A stretch of 64,000 nt of DNA from Chinchilla lanigera (lineage: Eukaryota; Chordata; Mammalia; Rodentia; Chinchillidae). A program made the translations under genes and the position numbers. The stretch is from assembly GCF_000276665.1 (NCBI RefSeq), contig NW_004955436.1:21001371-21065370 (forward strand), given 5' to 3'. Within the stretch, counting starts at the first letter, position 1. Every line of letters begins with the position of its first letter. The notes beneath the pieces are model-generated. The model was given only the letters and a program-made list of their open reading frames with translations. It searched no databases and was not told where the DNA came from. This document shows positions 35,380 to 47,785 of this stretch, piece by piece.

Positions 35380-36030
35380 TCACCTGTGTGTCCTGAGGGT
35401 TTGGGCCTCTCAGCAGCCCTTCCCTGGACTTCTGCACGGTTCTCTGTCCTCCGTTCCCGTCTACACTCTGGTCCTGCTCTGACCCACTTTTGGGTCTCCA
35501 CTGTTACCACAGTGATCTCTCTAAAATGCAAATCGAAGGGGTTACTCTTTGGGGCTTCCCCTGGCCTGCAGGATGGAGCCCGTGTCATTTCACATCCCAT
35601 GAAACCCACCGTCCCCTGCCTCCTGCACATGCGCTGAGCCCTGACCTGTGGAAGGAGCGTACAGAAGACTCCCTGCTCTTTCAGGACTCGGGGGAACCCA
35701 CATCCCCCATCCCTTGCTGGCCCGGCTCCCCGGCCAGGGTGCCCAGCCCCCGCCCGCCGCCGCCTGTGCACTTGCTCTGTAATCTCCAGACTCACTTTAC
35801 ACCTGGCCTCCTCCTGAGCCCCCAGGGCAGAGCTGCTGCTCGCCCCTCTCTCACTTCTCCACCTTCTCCATCCCGCTGTAACTGCGTTTGTCGTACTTGG
35901 GTTACACGGACTTGTTTGCCTGTCTGTGTCCGCAACTAGACCGTGAAGTCCTTCAGGACGGTGACTCAGTCTTATTTTTCTTTTTTACCTCCAAGACTAA
36001 GCACTCAGTAAATGGTTGCGGAGTGGCCAA
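35380..36030 (+). mobile_element. L2 LINE 3' end fragment
   Basis: It ends in the typical L2 3' order: AACTAGACCGTGAAGTCCTT, CAGGACGGTGACTCAGTCTT and AGCACTCAGTAAATGG. Upstream sequence (CCACAGTGATCTCTCTAAAA, CTTCCCCTGGCCTGCAGGAT) also fits L2. It is an ancient, dead copy. Confidence 0.7.
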
Positions 36031-36689
36031 ACATAATTCACCTGGGGCTCTGTTAACGGTGCCGTTCGCACAAGCTAAGGTGCCAAAGACTGTGAATTTG
36101 GCTTAAAAAAGTGGTGGGTTATGGGTAGCACTCGGTGCTGACAGCAGTATCTGAGCAGTTTTGCGGGTCACAAAAGAGGGGACTCACGCTGTAGGGTAGT
36201 TCTTCTGGGGCGGCCTGCTGTTCACTGCTGTGGCACTGGAGCAGCACATACGCCACTCTGCGGAAGCATCTGATCGAGGCCATGTTAACCAGTTAATGGA
36301 GTGGACTCCGGAGAGCAGGGAGGCGGTATGCGGCCCGGGGTGTCGTTTCTTCTGAACTGGTTTCCCTGTTTCCACCCTTGCCCCACCCCCACGCTAATCT
36401 TTATGCAGCAGGCTGGGCGATCCTGTTACACATCAAACGTACATCCTAGTGTGTAATTCACTGGAGCCTTCGGTGGCCGCCCAGACAGTGTAATAACTGT
36501 GTCTTGACAGTGTTCTCAAGACCTGCATGACCCGCGGCTCGCCCATGACCTCCCTGCTGCCCGCCCAGGCCGCAGCCCTCCCCAGAGCCACCTGGGCTCC
36601 TTGTGGAGCCCACAGCACACCGCGCCCCTCCCCTGCCTGCTCCTCCACACAGGCTGGGCACAGGCTGCCCTCCTTCTGGCCTCCGTTTT

Positions 36690-36953
36690 CAGCTCTTTGA
36701 CCGAAGTCATCTCCGCAATGCTCTTTCGTGCTGTCACATCTAACTCTCATCCTGTCCTTCCTCACCCATATCTTTTTTTCTTCAAAGCACCATCATCTAG
36801 TATACTATGTATATTGTGTATCTATTTCAATATTCTCTGTACCCTCCAGGTAGAATTTAAGCCCCGAGACAGGAAGGTTTTTGCTGGTGTTTCCCCCAAG
36901 CCAGGTACAGAATGTTTAGTAAATTCTGCTTGAAGGAGTGAATGAATGAACTG
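36690..36953 (+). mobile_element. Second L2-like 3' fragment
   Basis: TAGAATTTAAGCCCCGAGAC, then AGGAAGGTTTTTGCTGGTGT, then TGAAGGAGTGAATGAATGAA follow the L2 3' pattern. Confidence 0.55.
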
Positions 36954-37055
36954 GTCAGGACCTGGTGTCTCTTTCTGCCACTTGCTAATCTTGTGGCCTG
37001 GGACAAGTCATGTATCTCTTCTAGTTTCCTGTTCTATAAGACACCTTTTTACCCC
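36954..37055 (+). repeat. MIR SINE
   Basis: CTGCCACTTGCTAATCTTGT, then GGCCTGGGACAAGTCATGTA, then AGTTTCCTGTTCTATAAG matches the MIR core order. Confidence 0.7.
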
Positions 37056-37363
37056 ACCGGCTGGTGGCGGGTGCAGTTTATTGAATGAGCAAGGGTATGT
37101 TGTAGGGCTGGCATTCTCTTCCTTATCGATGGTCATTTGAGTGAAACATAGTCTTCATAGAGTGCGACATTCCGTAGGACTCTCAGTATGGAAGTTAAGC
37201 GTTTGGGATACTTATATAACCGAGGCAATTTGCGAGGAAGCTCTCATTTCTTTTACAGGACACTCCAAGAAATTTCTACATCAGTGTCTGTGTCAAATCC
37301 TGAAATGAACAGAACTCTAAATTTGAAATGCCTTCTGCAGCAGTCCACCCATGGTTATTAACA

Positions 37364-37475
37364 GTAGCTAATAGTGAGTGGCTGTCTACCATGGCTAGAC
37401 ACTGTTAATGACACTTTGCATGAGTTAACTTATTTAATAGACACTGTCTCAATGTCATAAGTGCTCAATAAAAAC
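37364..37475 (-). repeat. MIR-like SINE fragment
   Basis: ACAGTAGCTAATAGTGAGTG, then TAGACACTGTTAATGACACT, then GAGTTAACTTATTTAATAG resembles a reversed MIR. Confidence 0.5.
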
Positions 37476-37944
37476 AATAGCTGGCTTCATAAGCGAGGAA
37501 AGGCTAGATCATGAGAGAGAACTGAAAACTGGGCCGGAAGACTTCCATGTGGCGAGACAGGGAACCAAGAACAATTCAGAGGAAGGAGAATGACGTTGAA
37601 AGTCCCTAGAGAATTTTGAGGTCTTGGACTCAGTCACTTTTGGTTTCTGGGCAGGTGCTCTGCTTTGAGAGTATGTGGTGCATACTTCCCGCCTCTCCTG
37701 GGTTTGCGGCTCTTTGAAGTCTAGTCTGTTTTACCCAGTAGCTTACATTTTGCTGGTAGGAAGGACGCGCCTGTTGTGGGAGTACATAGTTGGGGCAGCG
37801 CTGAGGATAGTGTGTACTGAGTGGATCGGAGCCCGAGGCACTAGAGCGGGTCATCGGGGGCTGTCGGTGTTGAGAAGCTGGCTGAAGTGATTATACAGGT
37901 ACATGAGGAGAAGCAGTTATGAAACTACAGCTTTTTCTACAGAT
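37476..37944. other. Unassigned sequence
   Basis: No gene or repeat recognised. Confidence 0.4.
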
Positions 37945-38115
37945 TCTTCAGGGTCTTTGCACTGAGCCACATCCCCAACCTTTTCAAAAATTATTTTAAA
38001 TTTTGAGACAGGGATTTCCTAAGTGGCTAAGTTGTCCAGACGAGGCTTGAATTTGCAGTCTTCCTGCCTCAGCCTCCTAGAGTGTGGAATTACAGGCGTG
38101 TGCTAGCACCCCGGG
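37945..38115 (-). repeat. Old B1/ID composite SINE
   Basis: A reversed short ID 5' part (GCACTGAGCCACATCCCCAA) joins a B1 without duplication (TTTTGAGACAGGGATTTCCT, then GTGGAATTACAGGCGTGTGC). Confidence 0.78.
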
Positions 38116-38820
38116 GTATGTTAGGCTCTCTTCTTTAAGGGACACCGCAGGTTTTAATCGTTACTCGTCCCTGTAGACAGAAGGTGTGATTTTCAAAAGC
38201 ACAGTTCAACTCTCTCTGGCTTTAAGAAAGGCGGGTGATTATTACCTTAGACTCCTAAGCCTCCGAGTTGAAGGTATGTCCCTGGCGACCACCCATCTTA
38301 GTGGATGTGAGAGGAAAGCTTGTGAAGAGGCGGTGCCCACCCGGGGCCTGTGCAGAGCCGCCAGGTGAGGCTGGAGGAGCTGGTGGCTGCCCTCTTAGCC
38401 TGTTAGGATGGCTGCACAACGGAGCGCTAGTGAGCTCCTGCCGAAGCCCATTCCCATGCCAGCCGCATCCCCCTTCGGGTATTTGACTGTGCCTGGCTGG
38501 CTGAACGGTGGGGTGAGACCCTCGCCCCTGGGAAAGCAGGGGTGTGGCGGCTGGTTCCCCGCTGGTGCTGCTCGAGCCAGACTCCTTCCTGGTGCCCAGG
38601 GCAGCTGCTCAGACGGCTCACGGATTGCATCATGGGTTCTTGGGTGTGGCGAACTGCTGCTCGCCAGACCTGTGTGCCTAAAGCTGCCTCGGGCGAGCCT
38701 CTTGGCTTAGATTATGGGGTTCCCTGGGGTGCCTGAGCCATGGGGCTTTTCCTAGGACCAGGAACTCATTAAGGTTGGTGGAATGAGGAGAGACTCCACC
38801 CTACCAGCTTCACCACCCCC
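38116..38820. other. Unassigned G+C-rich sequence
   Basis: Several CpGs occur between 38330 and 38700, but no recognised exon or promoter motif set. Confidence 0.35.
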
Positions 38821-38973
38821 CTTTTTTTTGTCTTTTTGAGACAGGGTCTCGCTACGCAGTTCAGGCTGGCCTTGAGCTCACTTTGTAGCCCAGGCTGGTC
38901 TGGAACTTTGAAGGATGCTCCCGTCTCAGCCTCCGGAGTGCTGGGTTTACAAGCATGCACCACCACGCCTGGC
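38821..38973 (-). repeat. B1 SINE with internal duplication
   Basis: Reversed B1 (TTTTTGAGACAGGGTCTCGC, GTAGCCCAGGCTGGTCTGGA, GCATGCACCACCACGCCTGG). Confidence 0.93.
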
Positions 38974-39131
38974 TTCACGCCCTCTTATTTTTGAGGAACA
39001 CTGCGTGGGAAGCGGTAATGAATGGGAGCTAATGGAAGAGGGCAAAGCGGAGGGAGTAAGCTATAAAGACAGAAGAGATAGTGAGTGTCACACTTCTGGG
39101 TTCTGTCTCCCCTTTGCTAGTTGGCCTTGTT

Positions 39132-39238
39132 GTTGTTGAGATGGAGTCTTGCTATGTAGTCCAGGCTGGCTTTGAACTTGAGATCCTCCTGCCCCAGCCT
39201 CCGGAGAGCTAGGATTACAGACATGGTCACCATACCCA
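39132..39238 (-). repeat. Old B1 SINE
   Basis: Reversed B1 without duplication (GAGATGGAGTCTTGCTATGT, GTCCAGGCTGGCTTTGAACT, TAGGATTACAGACATGG). Confidence 0.85.
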
Positions 39239-40284
39239 GTCACTGAAAGTTTTTTGATCCATTCTCCTCTATCAGTAGAGTAATGGTCATGCCTGAGGAC
39301 TCGGTCAAGTTCCTGACTGTGCTTGCATGACTAACTGTGCCCTTAAAGTATGATAGGTGTGTGTTTAAGATGAGCTTAGTAAAGTTTCTGTTCATGGTTG
39401 AAAGAAAGCATGACTCAAAGGTAAAGGCTAATGTGTTCACGGGTTAAAATAATTCTAGTGCTGCAAGCAAATTGTTAAGTTTGGGTTCAGTATATATTTA
39501 TCCTTCTCAAAGGAAAACCCACAGTGCAAGCCATAGGCATTGAGATCCCCACACACTGTGTCACTGGACTTTCGTCCTTGCCGTAAACTTGAGAGAGGAA
39601 ATGAGAATAAATCTGTTCTGCTGCTGGTGCGTTTCCCTTGTTTCTGTTCCCTAAGGTTCTCTTCCACTTTGTAACTAGAAACGCCTCCGCCAAAGTAGAC
39701 GCTGGGTATCTGGCGTCTCTGGATCACATTTTCCAATAAACCAGAAGTTTTACCTGAGCCCAGGTGTGTATGGCTTTAGCTTTAGTTGGTGGAGGATTCT
39801 TTTACAAAGCACACAGCAGGTAATCCGTGGATTTATGTTGGTGGGTGGTTCTGGCTTTGGCTTGGTTTGGTTGCTGAGATCATTTTGTCTGGTACAGGTT
39901 CTTATTTACATACTTTTTTTTTCACCAATAGAAAGTACACAGATTACTTTGACTTCCTGGAAAAAAGAAGTTTGATTTCTACCTTGGAGTAATTTTATTG
40001 CTGACTTAATCAGTACAATCTATTCCTTCTGTAAAAAGGTAGTTTAAATAATACTGGTTTTTTTTTGTTAGCTTCCTAAACCCAATTCATTGGCCTTAAA
40101 TGTGAGTGCTGGAGTGTTGTTCTGGGTATGGTATTTGTACTTGTGTTTGATTTATAAGTAAATTTTGAGGCACCTTATCTCCTTAGTGTTCTGTTGCTGC
40201 TGATGAAGCTGAAGTGGGTGGGTTTTTTTTTTCCTTCAGCAGTCTTCTTTATTTTTGTTTTAAAAATTAAAACCATTTTTCCCC
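39239..40284. other. Unassigned sequence
   Basis: No gene or repeat recognised. Confidence 0.4.
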
Positions 40285-40424
40285 CCTCCATTGAGACAGG
40301 GCCTCGATATGTAGTTGTGGCTGGCTGTGAACTCAGTATGTAGCCCAGGCTGGCCTTGAACTTCTGGTGATCCTCCTGTCTTAAACTCCAACTGCTGAGA
40401 TTACAGATGCACCACTGTGCCCAC
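40285..40424 (-). repeat. B1 SINE with internal duplication, diverged
   Basis: Reversed B1 (TTGAGACAGGGCCTCGATAT, GTAGCCCAGGCTGGCCTTGA, CTGAGATTACAGATGCACCA). Confidence 0.87.
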
Positions 40425-40450
40425 CTTCTCTTTCGACATTCTTTTGGATT

Positions 40451-40612
40451 GAGCATGCCTGTAATCCCAGCACTTGGGAGGCTGAGGCAGGAGAATCACC
40501 AGGCTACTTAGTGAGTTCAAGGCCAGCCTGAACTACATAGCAAGACCCTGTCTCAAAAATCCAACCAGTCAACCAACCAACCAACCAACCAACCAAACAA
40601 ACAAACAAAAAC
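40451..40612 (+). repeat. B1 SINE with (CAAC)n/(CAAA)n tail
   Basis: Plus-strand B1 (GCCTGTAATCCCAGCACTTG, GTTCAAGGCCAGCCTGAACT, GCAAGACCCTGTCTCAAAAA). Its tail has expanded into CAAC and CAAA repeats at 40566-40610. It faces the B1 at 40285-40424 head to head, so the pair can fold. Confidence 0.9.
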
Positions 40613-41310
40613 GAAACATTCTTTTGAGTTGTCAGACCTTGCTTACATCTCCCCACTGGGTATGCGTTGGTTTATTCTGTTGATCTGCGTTCTTACATCG
40701 GTATAACCAGAGAAAGGTCATGCTGCTGGCTTGAGAAATTGAGATGGTTATGTTCCAACTCCAACCAATTAAGTCCGGCTAGTAATTCTTTTCTCTAGTT
40801 TCTGAGAAAGTTAAACTAGTTTTCTTTACACTAAATGCTTGTGTCAAATGAGGGGAACAGTTTGCTACGACAGAACCACAGTGTCAATTTTATTCCACCT
40901 TGGCAAACAGCAGATGTCAGTCCTAACCTGGTAAATTGGTCTTATCACTCCCTGTTAGGTCACAGCCTTCAGTTGGCAAAACGGGGCTTTTCGTGGGGTT
41001 CTCTTCCTTCGGCAGCATATCCTCACGCTCATGCACTCTTCAGTCCTTCCTGATTTGCGGAAGTTAGGAGCCGGAATGGAGTTCAGGCGGAGAGTCTCTT
41101 TTTCTGAGGTTGTGGCGAGGCCTGGCGCACAACAGGTACCACGTGATGCAGCGCAGACTGCAGTGTGCGTCGCAAAGCATCTAGTCTGAAGAGCGACCTG
41201 CCCTTCCAGCCCCTCGCTGTTTATCCTCCCCCAGAGCCCTGTCCAGGTTTCCCCTGGCCTCAGGGCAGGATGCGACCACACAGGAGGAGCGACCCTTGAA
41301 AAACTGCAGC
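40613..41310. other. Unassigned sequence
   Basis: No gene or repeat recognised. Confidence 0.4.
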
Positions 41311-41470
41311 AGGCTGGGAGTGGTGGTGCACCCCTGTAATCCCAGCACTGGGGAGACAGAGGCAGGAGGATTGCTGCGAATTCAAGGCCAGCCTGGGCTA
41401 CATGGAGCATTCAGGACCAGTCTGAACTGCATAGCGAGACCCTGTCTCGAAAAACAAAACAAACAGAAAA
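41311..41470 (+). repeat. B1 SINE with internal duplication
   Basis: Plus-strand B1 (GGCTGGGAGTGGTGGTGCAC, TTCAAGGCCAGCCTGGGCTA, GCGAGACCCTGTCTCGAAAA). Confidence 0.93.
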
Positions 41471-43219
41471 GCAGAGCAGAGTGAGCGATGCCAGTGTGCA
41501 CCCTGTCGCCTGCCGCTGCCCTGGGGAGGCCGTACACAGCAAGCAGCGGGGCGGTGTCTGCCTCGTGCTGTGCATTTCTCCGTCCATCCCCCATAGCGGA
41601 AAATTAGTCCAGACATTTAGTCCATGGAATTTTACTTCTGAAATGTTGGACTCTAAGCTGTGTTATTGCAGATCCTATCTCTGAACTGGAAGAAAAGCAA
41701 CATTTTATTTGAAGCAGAGCTGTGATTGTGAAAAACAGGTGGTTGGGTGGGGATGCTTGTCTAAACGGTGCTGCTGGGGCTCTCCGTGAACCTGTGTAAA
41801 GGAGCCGGGGGGTTTGCTTTCACTTGCTGGTTTTTCGGTGTAACAGCAGCTTGCCTCACTGACATTTCAGAAAGCTGAGACCATTCGAAATACTTGGCTG
41901 CGAGGGTCGTGCTGTGGTAGACGCCACCTGTTTGCAGGAGTGTTTGCTCACGTGACTTGCACGGTGCTCGCACGCTTCCCGGAGCGGACCAGGACAAGTG
42001 ACAGCGTCCCCCGCTGTGGCGAGGACCCGGCCCTGAGAGGTTCGATGACTTGTCTGAAGCCACTTCTTGTGCCTTGGTCCACATCCTGTGATGCGGCAGC
42101 GGCTCTGCGCGGTCTGCAAGAAAACATTTTTTATTTTGATGGCTCAGAGTCACCATAAATGGTCCTTGAACCTTGTACTGATCCTGATGGTGCCCCGACG
42201 GCCGTCCAGGTTTGTAAGGCCCTTTCCTTTGACAGGAAGTAGATTTCCACGGTCTTGTTGTTTAACTTCTAGTGACTGCAAATCTGTTCTGGTTTCTTGC
42301 TTTACCAGAGGGGAGAGGCAGTCCAGTTTTTTGACCCAAAGACTAATGGGAGCTGAGCCTCGTCCTCAGAGTCACAGCCCCTGGTCAGAGGCCAGTGTGA
42401 CTTCTTGCTCTGTGATCTCATTTCGAGTGGTTCAGAAAAGCGACTTTGGATAAGTGGATGTTATTGTGATATAAAATAAATATGTTTCTAAGCAGGTTTA
42501 TCCCCTGCTGGCTTTTCTTCTCAGTACGGTTCAGTGCCGTACAAGCTCACATCAATGTCACGGGCCTGTGGCTGCCTTTGGGCATTGCAGTTCTCTTTGT
42601 AAACTTTAAATGTTAAAGTCACTCTGGGTTTGCAAGTAGGACTACCGTCTGCTGTGCCACCACCTTAGTAAGCAAGGGCAGCCTGTCCAGCTCCGGCTTC
42701 ACCAGTCACCGCTTTCCCCAGTGACACTGAATTCTTCTCCCTCCTTCTCTTCTCCCCGTCTGATACTGGGGCACCAAATATATTGAAGTCATTTTTCATG
42801 GGGTTGCAATTTCTCCCCAGATTTTCCATTTCATCTGTCTTCACATCACCTTCTTTCAGAGATGAAGATAAGACCTCTTTCTGTTATCTAAACCAATTCT
42901 ATTCCACTAGACATATTTGGCCAAAAACTTCAAATAACATTTGACCCTCATTACTACAAATGGGAATTATGTAAATATATGATTGAGAAAGCTGACCTGA
43001 GCCTCTGATTTTTTTCATGAGTTTCTGAATAAACCACTCATATTACAATACGCCAAATTTATAGGACCTTTTAATAGCATGCATTGAAATACTCTAGTCT
43101 CCATCTTGTGACGTAATCTGACAGTAGTTGCCCAATGAGTACTTTGACCTACACATAAGAAAACTTCAAAACTGTTTGAATGGGACTTAAATTAACAGAA
43201 AGCAGAAATTAAAATAAAA
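41471..43219. other. Unassigned sequence with a possible MIR scrap
   Basis: GAGAGGTTCGATGACTTGTC near 42036 resembles a reversed MIR core, but is too short to be sure. No exon recognised. Confidence 0.35.
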
Positions 43220-43395
43220 TTTCTAACTGAGCAAGGTGGCACGCACTTATAATCCTAGTACTCAGGAAGTTGAGACAGGAGGACATCAAGTTTGAGGGCA
43301 CCCTTGTGTACATGACGAGTCTCAGGTCAGTCTCCACTACAAATCACAACATTGTCTCAGAAACAAAACAAAGCAAAGCAAAACAAACAAACATA
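43220..43395 (+). repeat. Diverged B1 SINE
   Basis: AAGGTGGCACGCACTTATAA, then TACTCAGGAAGTTGAGACAG, then ACATTGTCTCAGAAAC with a CAAAG-rich tail. Confidence 0.75.
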
Positions 43396-43591
43396 TGCAA
43401 AACGAGGAAAAAGCACACGTTCTTTCACAATGAAAAATACCTCAGTTCATTTTCCAGACATCTCAGATGCTCACTTCTGAGGAGCTCTTGGGTATCCAGT
43501 GTAATTACTCTGCTTTGGTTGTAAGTCTGACAATGGGAATTTTAAAGAGGTCTTTCTTTTCTGATGAAATGAAAACTCAGAGAGTTCCTTG

Positions 43592-43750
43592 CTGGGTGTG
43601 GTGGTGCATGCCTGTAATCCCAGCACTCAGGAGGCTGAGGCAGGATGATGGTTGTGAGTTCGAGACCAGCCTGGGCTACAAAGTGAGCTCAAGGCCAGCC
43701 TGAACTGCATAGCTAGACCTTGTCTCAAAAAGACCAAAAAAAAAAAACTC
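43592..43750 (+). repeat. B1 SINE with internal duplication
   Basis: Close to the local consensus (GCTGGGTGTGGTGGTGCATG, GAGTTCGAGACCAGCCTGGG, GAGCTCAAGGCCAGCCTGAA, TAGACCTTGTCTCAAAAAGA). Confidence 0.95.
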
Positions 43751-43846
43751 CTATTGTTTTGTGTTTGTGTGGACAAACCAGCATAATTATATCAAAACAG
43801 AGCCACATACTTTCCTTCCACAGTGCTACTCGAAAGCATTTTAATT

Positions 43847-43978
43847 TATTTATTTTGGTCTTTTTGATACAGGGTTTCACTGTACAGTTCAGGCTGGCCT
43901 TGAACTCACTTTGTAGCCCAGGCTGGTCTTGAACTCACAGTGCTCCTCCTGCCTCAGCCTCCCGCCACCATGCCCGGC
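43847..43978 (-). repeat. B1 SINE with a small internal deletion
   Basis: Reversed B1 with the duplication. It jumps from CTGCCTCAGCCTCCC to GCCACCATGCCCGGC, missing about 25 bp that normally hold GTGCTGGGATTACAGG, close to the A box of the Pol III promoter. Confidence 0.92.
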
Positions 43979-46345
43979 TTAATAAATGTGTGTATCATCT
44001 GTAAATTGGAGGGGTAAAGGGACCCAAGTAGAGTTCCCTTAATGGCATGGTTAGGGAGCCAGGGCCAGGAGGAACCTTGGCTGTCATCCTGTCCTATCCT
44101 GCAAGAAACCAGGCTCATACAGGTAGTTGGCTTGCATAAGGCTGGTGACCAATGGGGGGCCCGGGGAAGCTCTGCCCTCACATTCCTTTCTCCCCTCTAA
44201 AAGGTATTGAGAGTTCCTTCCCTGTTTCTTTCATTCTGACATTCCTGATGGCCCTGAGGAGGTCAAGTGACAGATTCCTTCGCTGACCTTGCAGAGAAGG
44301 CAGGCGCTGGGAGCTTTTGTTCAGGCAGTATCATACAGAAGGTTCTGTAAGCTGAGGACGAGCTGGAGACCAGCGACTTCGGATAGCATAGGCAGAAAGG
44401 GAGAAACATCAATCCTGAAAACAAGCTCTGGGCTGTCAGTTTATTCCACTCAAAAAGAAAATTCACTCTGTTTTCAAAGTTTGGAAGGGGAAAGGGAGCA
44501 AATCCACAGGCCTGAGGCTGTGCCTCTCCTTTGCAAACTGGAGTCTCCCGACAGTTGGTGACAAAATAGAGCTGTCACAAGCACACCTGCTTCAAAAGAA
44601 ATCGATGCAGTTTTAAACTTTACACTGGGCGTTCCATTCTTGACACAGGACTTTTTCCCTCTTGAGTGCGTGTGGGTTTATTATAGGTAAGATCCAAATC
44701 TGTAGAGATACCCTGAATAAAAATAGAACATAAGGAAGGATTCAGAGTTAGTGCACGTTATTTCTATTGGAATGTAACCGTGCTGACATTAACTTGGACA
44801 GGGAGGCAAAATGGAAATAAAAAGAGAAGAGGCTCAGCTCAGGTTTGGCAGGGCCGAGGAGGAGCATGAGAGCAGAGCTGCGGCTGTGGGCTGCGCCGCA
44901 CACTGGAGCCCTGTAACTCTCCGGGTACCACGCGCTGCGGCAGCATCCACCCCTGAAACTCGTCTCCCGGTTGAGGCATCATTTTCTAGCTTATTTTTAG
45001 ACTCCTAAAGACAGGGGAAAAGACTGAAGGAGCCTAACTACTGTGGTTTCCTCAAACCATTACCATTATAAATCCCGTGGGTGCTGAAATAACTCCACCA
45101 TTCCTGAGGTTTCAAACTGCCTGGCGACTCGGGAGCGTTGGCAGCTGAGAAGGAAACGATTAGCTCCTTCCTCTGCTTTTTCTCGCCGCCGTCAAAGTGG
45201 GTCAGATGTTAGCAAGTGTGACTTCAGTGATTTCAGAACAAAACTACCTTTTTAGAGAGATTCTGTAGTTCTTTAATAGAGCTTTGAGATTTTCCCATAT
45301 GTAGTTGACTTCAAAACACAATATTTTAAATTTATAAGCCTTAAGGAACTTAAATATTCATGTATTTGGTTATCTATTTAGGAATTATGAGGACATTTTA
45401 ATTTGGTATACTGTGTTTTCCACTTAATATCTTCTTTCTTATCTTTTTTGCTTGGTGACTACGAGACGCTATCGCCTACTTATTCTTTTTTTTTTATAGA
45501 TTATATTTTACCAGGTATCAGTTGTGGCAGAACTTAGGGTTCCCCTGGTTGGCTGGCACATGAAGCTGAATAACTCTGATTTGTAGACTGACTTCTCTTG
45601 AGCGTTTAGGACGGAGGTTTTGTACACCCAGAAGTTGCACCTGTTTTCTGTATGTAGTTGAAGGTTGGTTATTTTTTTTTAAACTTCTTTGGATTACTCA
45701 GATGCTTAAAGTAAGTGATACAAATGGTCTCCTTTTTTAGTTAGGTTTTGGGGGGTATGGTAGGAATGGGGGTGAAAGAATGTTGCTGCTGCTGTGTGTA
45801 TTTTGGGAGTCAGAGCCTGAGGGAGCACATTAATGAAATGCCCACGGTGGAAGGACAGGGCGCTGCATCTTTCCTGCTGGGTTATTTTCATGTACTCTAA
45901 CCTGGACCCTCCACAATATGCTATGTATATTAGGCACCATGGCGATGTCAAAACATTTAAGTGAATAAAATGTAGACTGCAGTGGGTTTTTTTTCTCTGC
46001 TCTAATACATTTCATTATAAATTCACTAAGGGGAGTTGAGGTCATTATGATGACATCTTTGCTGTTCTTTTAACAGCTGGACATACCAACATTAATATTC
46101 TTGTAATAAATTCTCCCAGATAATTTTTTCCCCGTTTCCATTTCTGTCATCCATCAAGTATTTAATTCAGAGTGGGAAAAATCTACTTTCTGAGCTTGCT
46201 CTGGTGAACTAGCTTTAAGAGAAAATGCCATCAATATTTGTGTATTTGAAAATGAGGTCTCTTCAGACTACTAATCTGTAAAGAAATGACAGTTTATAAA
46301 AATTCCATCATAAAGTCTGTTAATGATGGGGAACTTATTCATGTA
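43979..46345. other. Unassigned sequence
   Basis: No gene is recognised. A reversed MIR-like scrap may lie near 44085-44155. Confidence 0.35.
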
Positions 46346-46430
46346 CTCCCTCAAAGGTTATCTCTGTACATATTTAAGGGATACAGTGCAATAATTTGAC
46401 ACATACATAGTGTTAACGACTAACAGTGAG
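46346..46430. mobile_element. Possible L1 3' UTR scrap
   Basis: GTACATATTTAAGGGATACA followed by TTTGACACATACATAGTG resembles a piece of old L1 3' sequence. Short and uncertain. Confidence 0.3.
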
Positions 46431-46523
46431 TTTTAGTAGTTTTATGTGAAGAAGTGTCCATTTAATTTTTAAAAATATATTAAATATTTATATGACTTCA
46501 TAGGAATCAATATGCTATTGGAC

Positions 46524-46568
46524 ATATATATATATGATATTTTATATCTATATATATACACACACACA
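46524..46568. repeat. (TA)n/(CA)n microsatellite
   Basis: ATATATATATATG, an interruption, then TATATATACACACACACATC. Confidence 0.8.
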
Positions 46569-47689
46569 TCATCTGGGTTTCACACACTCTCTGCAAGTTA
46601 CTTGTTTTCAGTGTTATAGTGAAGCTATAATAATTCCGGTTTTATGTGTGCTACAAGCACTGATCACCTATCATTCCAGTTACCTTGCAGAGCGCCAGAG
46701 ACTGAGTGGGAAGGAAGGAGGCCCCGAGGAGCCTCATGCTAGGTGTGGCTGTGGCTGAGAATAAAGTAGCATGGTGACACCATGTGGGGTTGAGACTGAT
46801 TCCAGTGACCGGGTCAGAGAAGGCTTTGCAGTAGTTGAACAACAGGGGTTGGGGTGGGTCGGCATTGTGGGTACAGATGTAGGCATGAGACCATGTGGAA
46901 TAAGGCACGGGGCATACCTGAAAGACCAGTTAAGGGGGTGAGTCCAGAAAAGTTTAGAGAAAGAATTGGGGTGAAGTCCAGAAGAACTTTTATTGTGGAT
47001 GAGTTTGAGGTTTATCCTTTCCTTGTGCTTTTTTATGTAAGTGGTGGTAACTTTTTCCCCAGGAAGAAGGGTGAAGTGATTAGTTTCTTTTAGAAGGAGT
47101 TAGTAGGTATGAAAGTGGCATAAGAGGTCCTATTTAGGAACAGAACAGAATGACAAGGTGCCAGGAGTGCTCCAGCTTGAAGAAGCATCCCAGCCAGAGT
47201 TACTGCATCTCGGAGCCGCATTGAGGCTGGGTGAACGCACGAGGCCGCACAGTAAGGACGCCTCTCTGCCGCGCTTGCTTGTGTTGCTGTGCTTCGGAGT
47301 GAGTGGGTGGGCAGGGCACAGAGCAGAGCCCCGCCGGGAGCTGTGGCGTCGAGGCTGACCCTGATACTAAGCGCACAGAGGAGGCTGGAAGATTACCTTA
47401 GTAAGACCCCAGGTCAGCGCGGAAAGTCGCCATTACACTCCCTGGGAAATGGAACTGGAAGGCCCTGAAGGTTCTTAAAGGGAAAAAGAAACTAAAGTTG
47501 GGGGTGTTAGGAGCGAACAGGACTCCACGAGTGAGATCAGATGCAAATTTCATGGAAAGGAGCCAAATGAGGGTCACTTTCTTGGTAACGATGTGAGGAC
47601 GTCCAGACTTGGCTGTGAAGGAACGTCAGTGATGGCGAACCTGTGGCACACGTACTGCCGCAGGTGTTTGTATCCTTGAAAGCTTTAAA
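46569..47689. other. Unassigned sequence
   Basis: A modest CpG cluster lies at 47205-47355 without promoter motifs. No exon recognised. Confidence 0.35.
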
Positions 47690-47785
47690 AGTACTGGCTC
47701 GGTGGCAGAGTGTATGCCTACTTAGCATGCGTGAGGCCTGGGTTCCGTTCCCAGCAGTGAATGATAAAGGAACCAACCAACCAGC
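47690..47785 (+). repeat. ID SINE, 5'-truncated
   Basis: ID unit (GGCTCGGTGGCAGAGTGTAT, TTAGCATGCGTGAGGCCTGG, GTTCCGTTCCCAGCAG) with an ACCAACCA tail. Confidence 0.82.

Noticed and set aside
40566..40610. Regular CAAC/CAAA spaced array, considered as a CRISPR-like repeat
   Set aside because: It is the expanded tail of a B1 SINE; units are 4 bp without spacers.
47158..47358. Moderately CpG-rich open frame, considered as an exon
   Set aside because: No recognised protein, no clear acceptor/donor pair and no promoter motifs.
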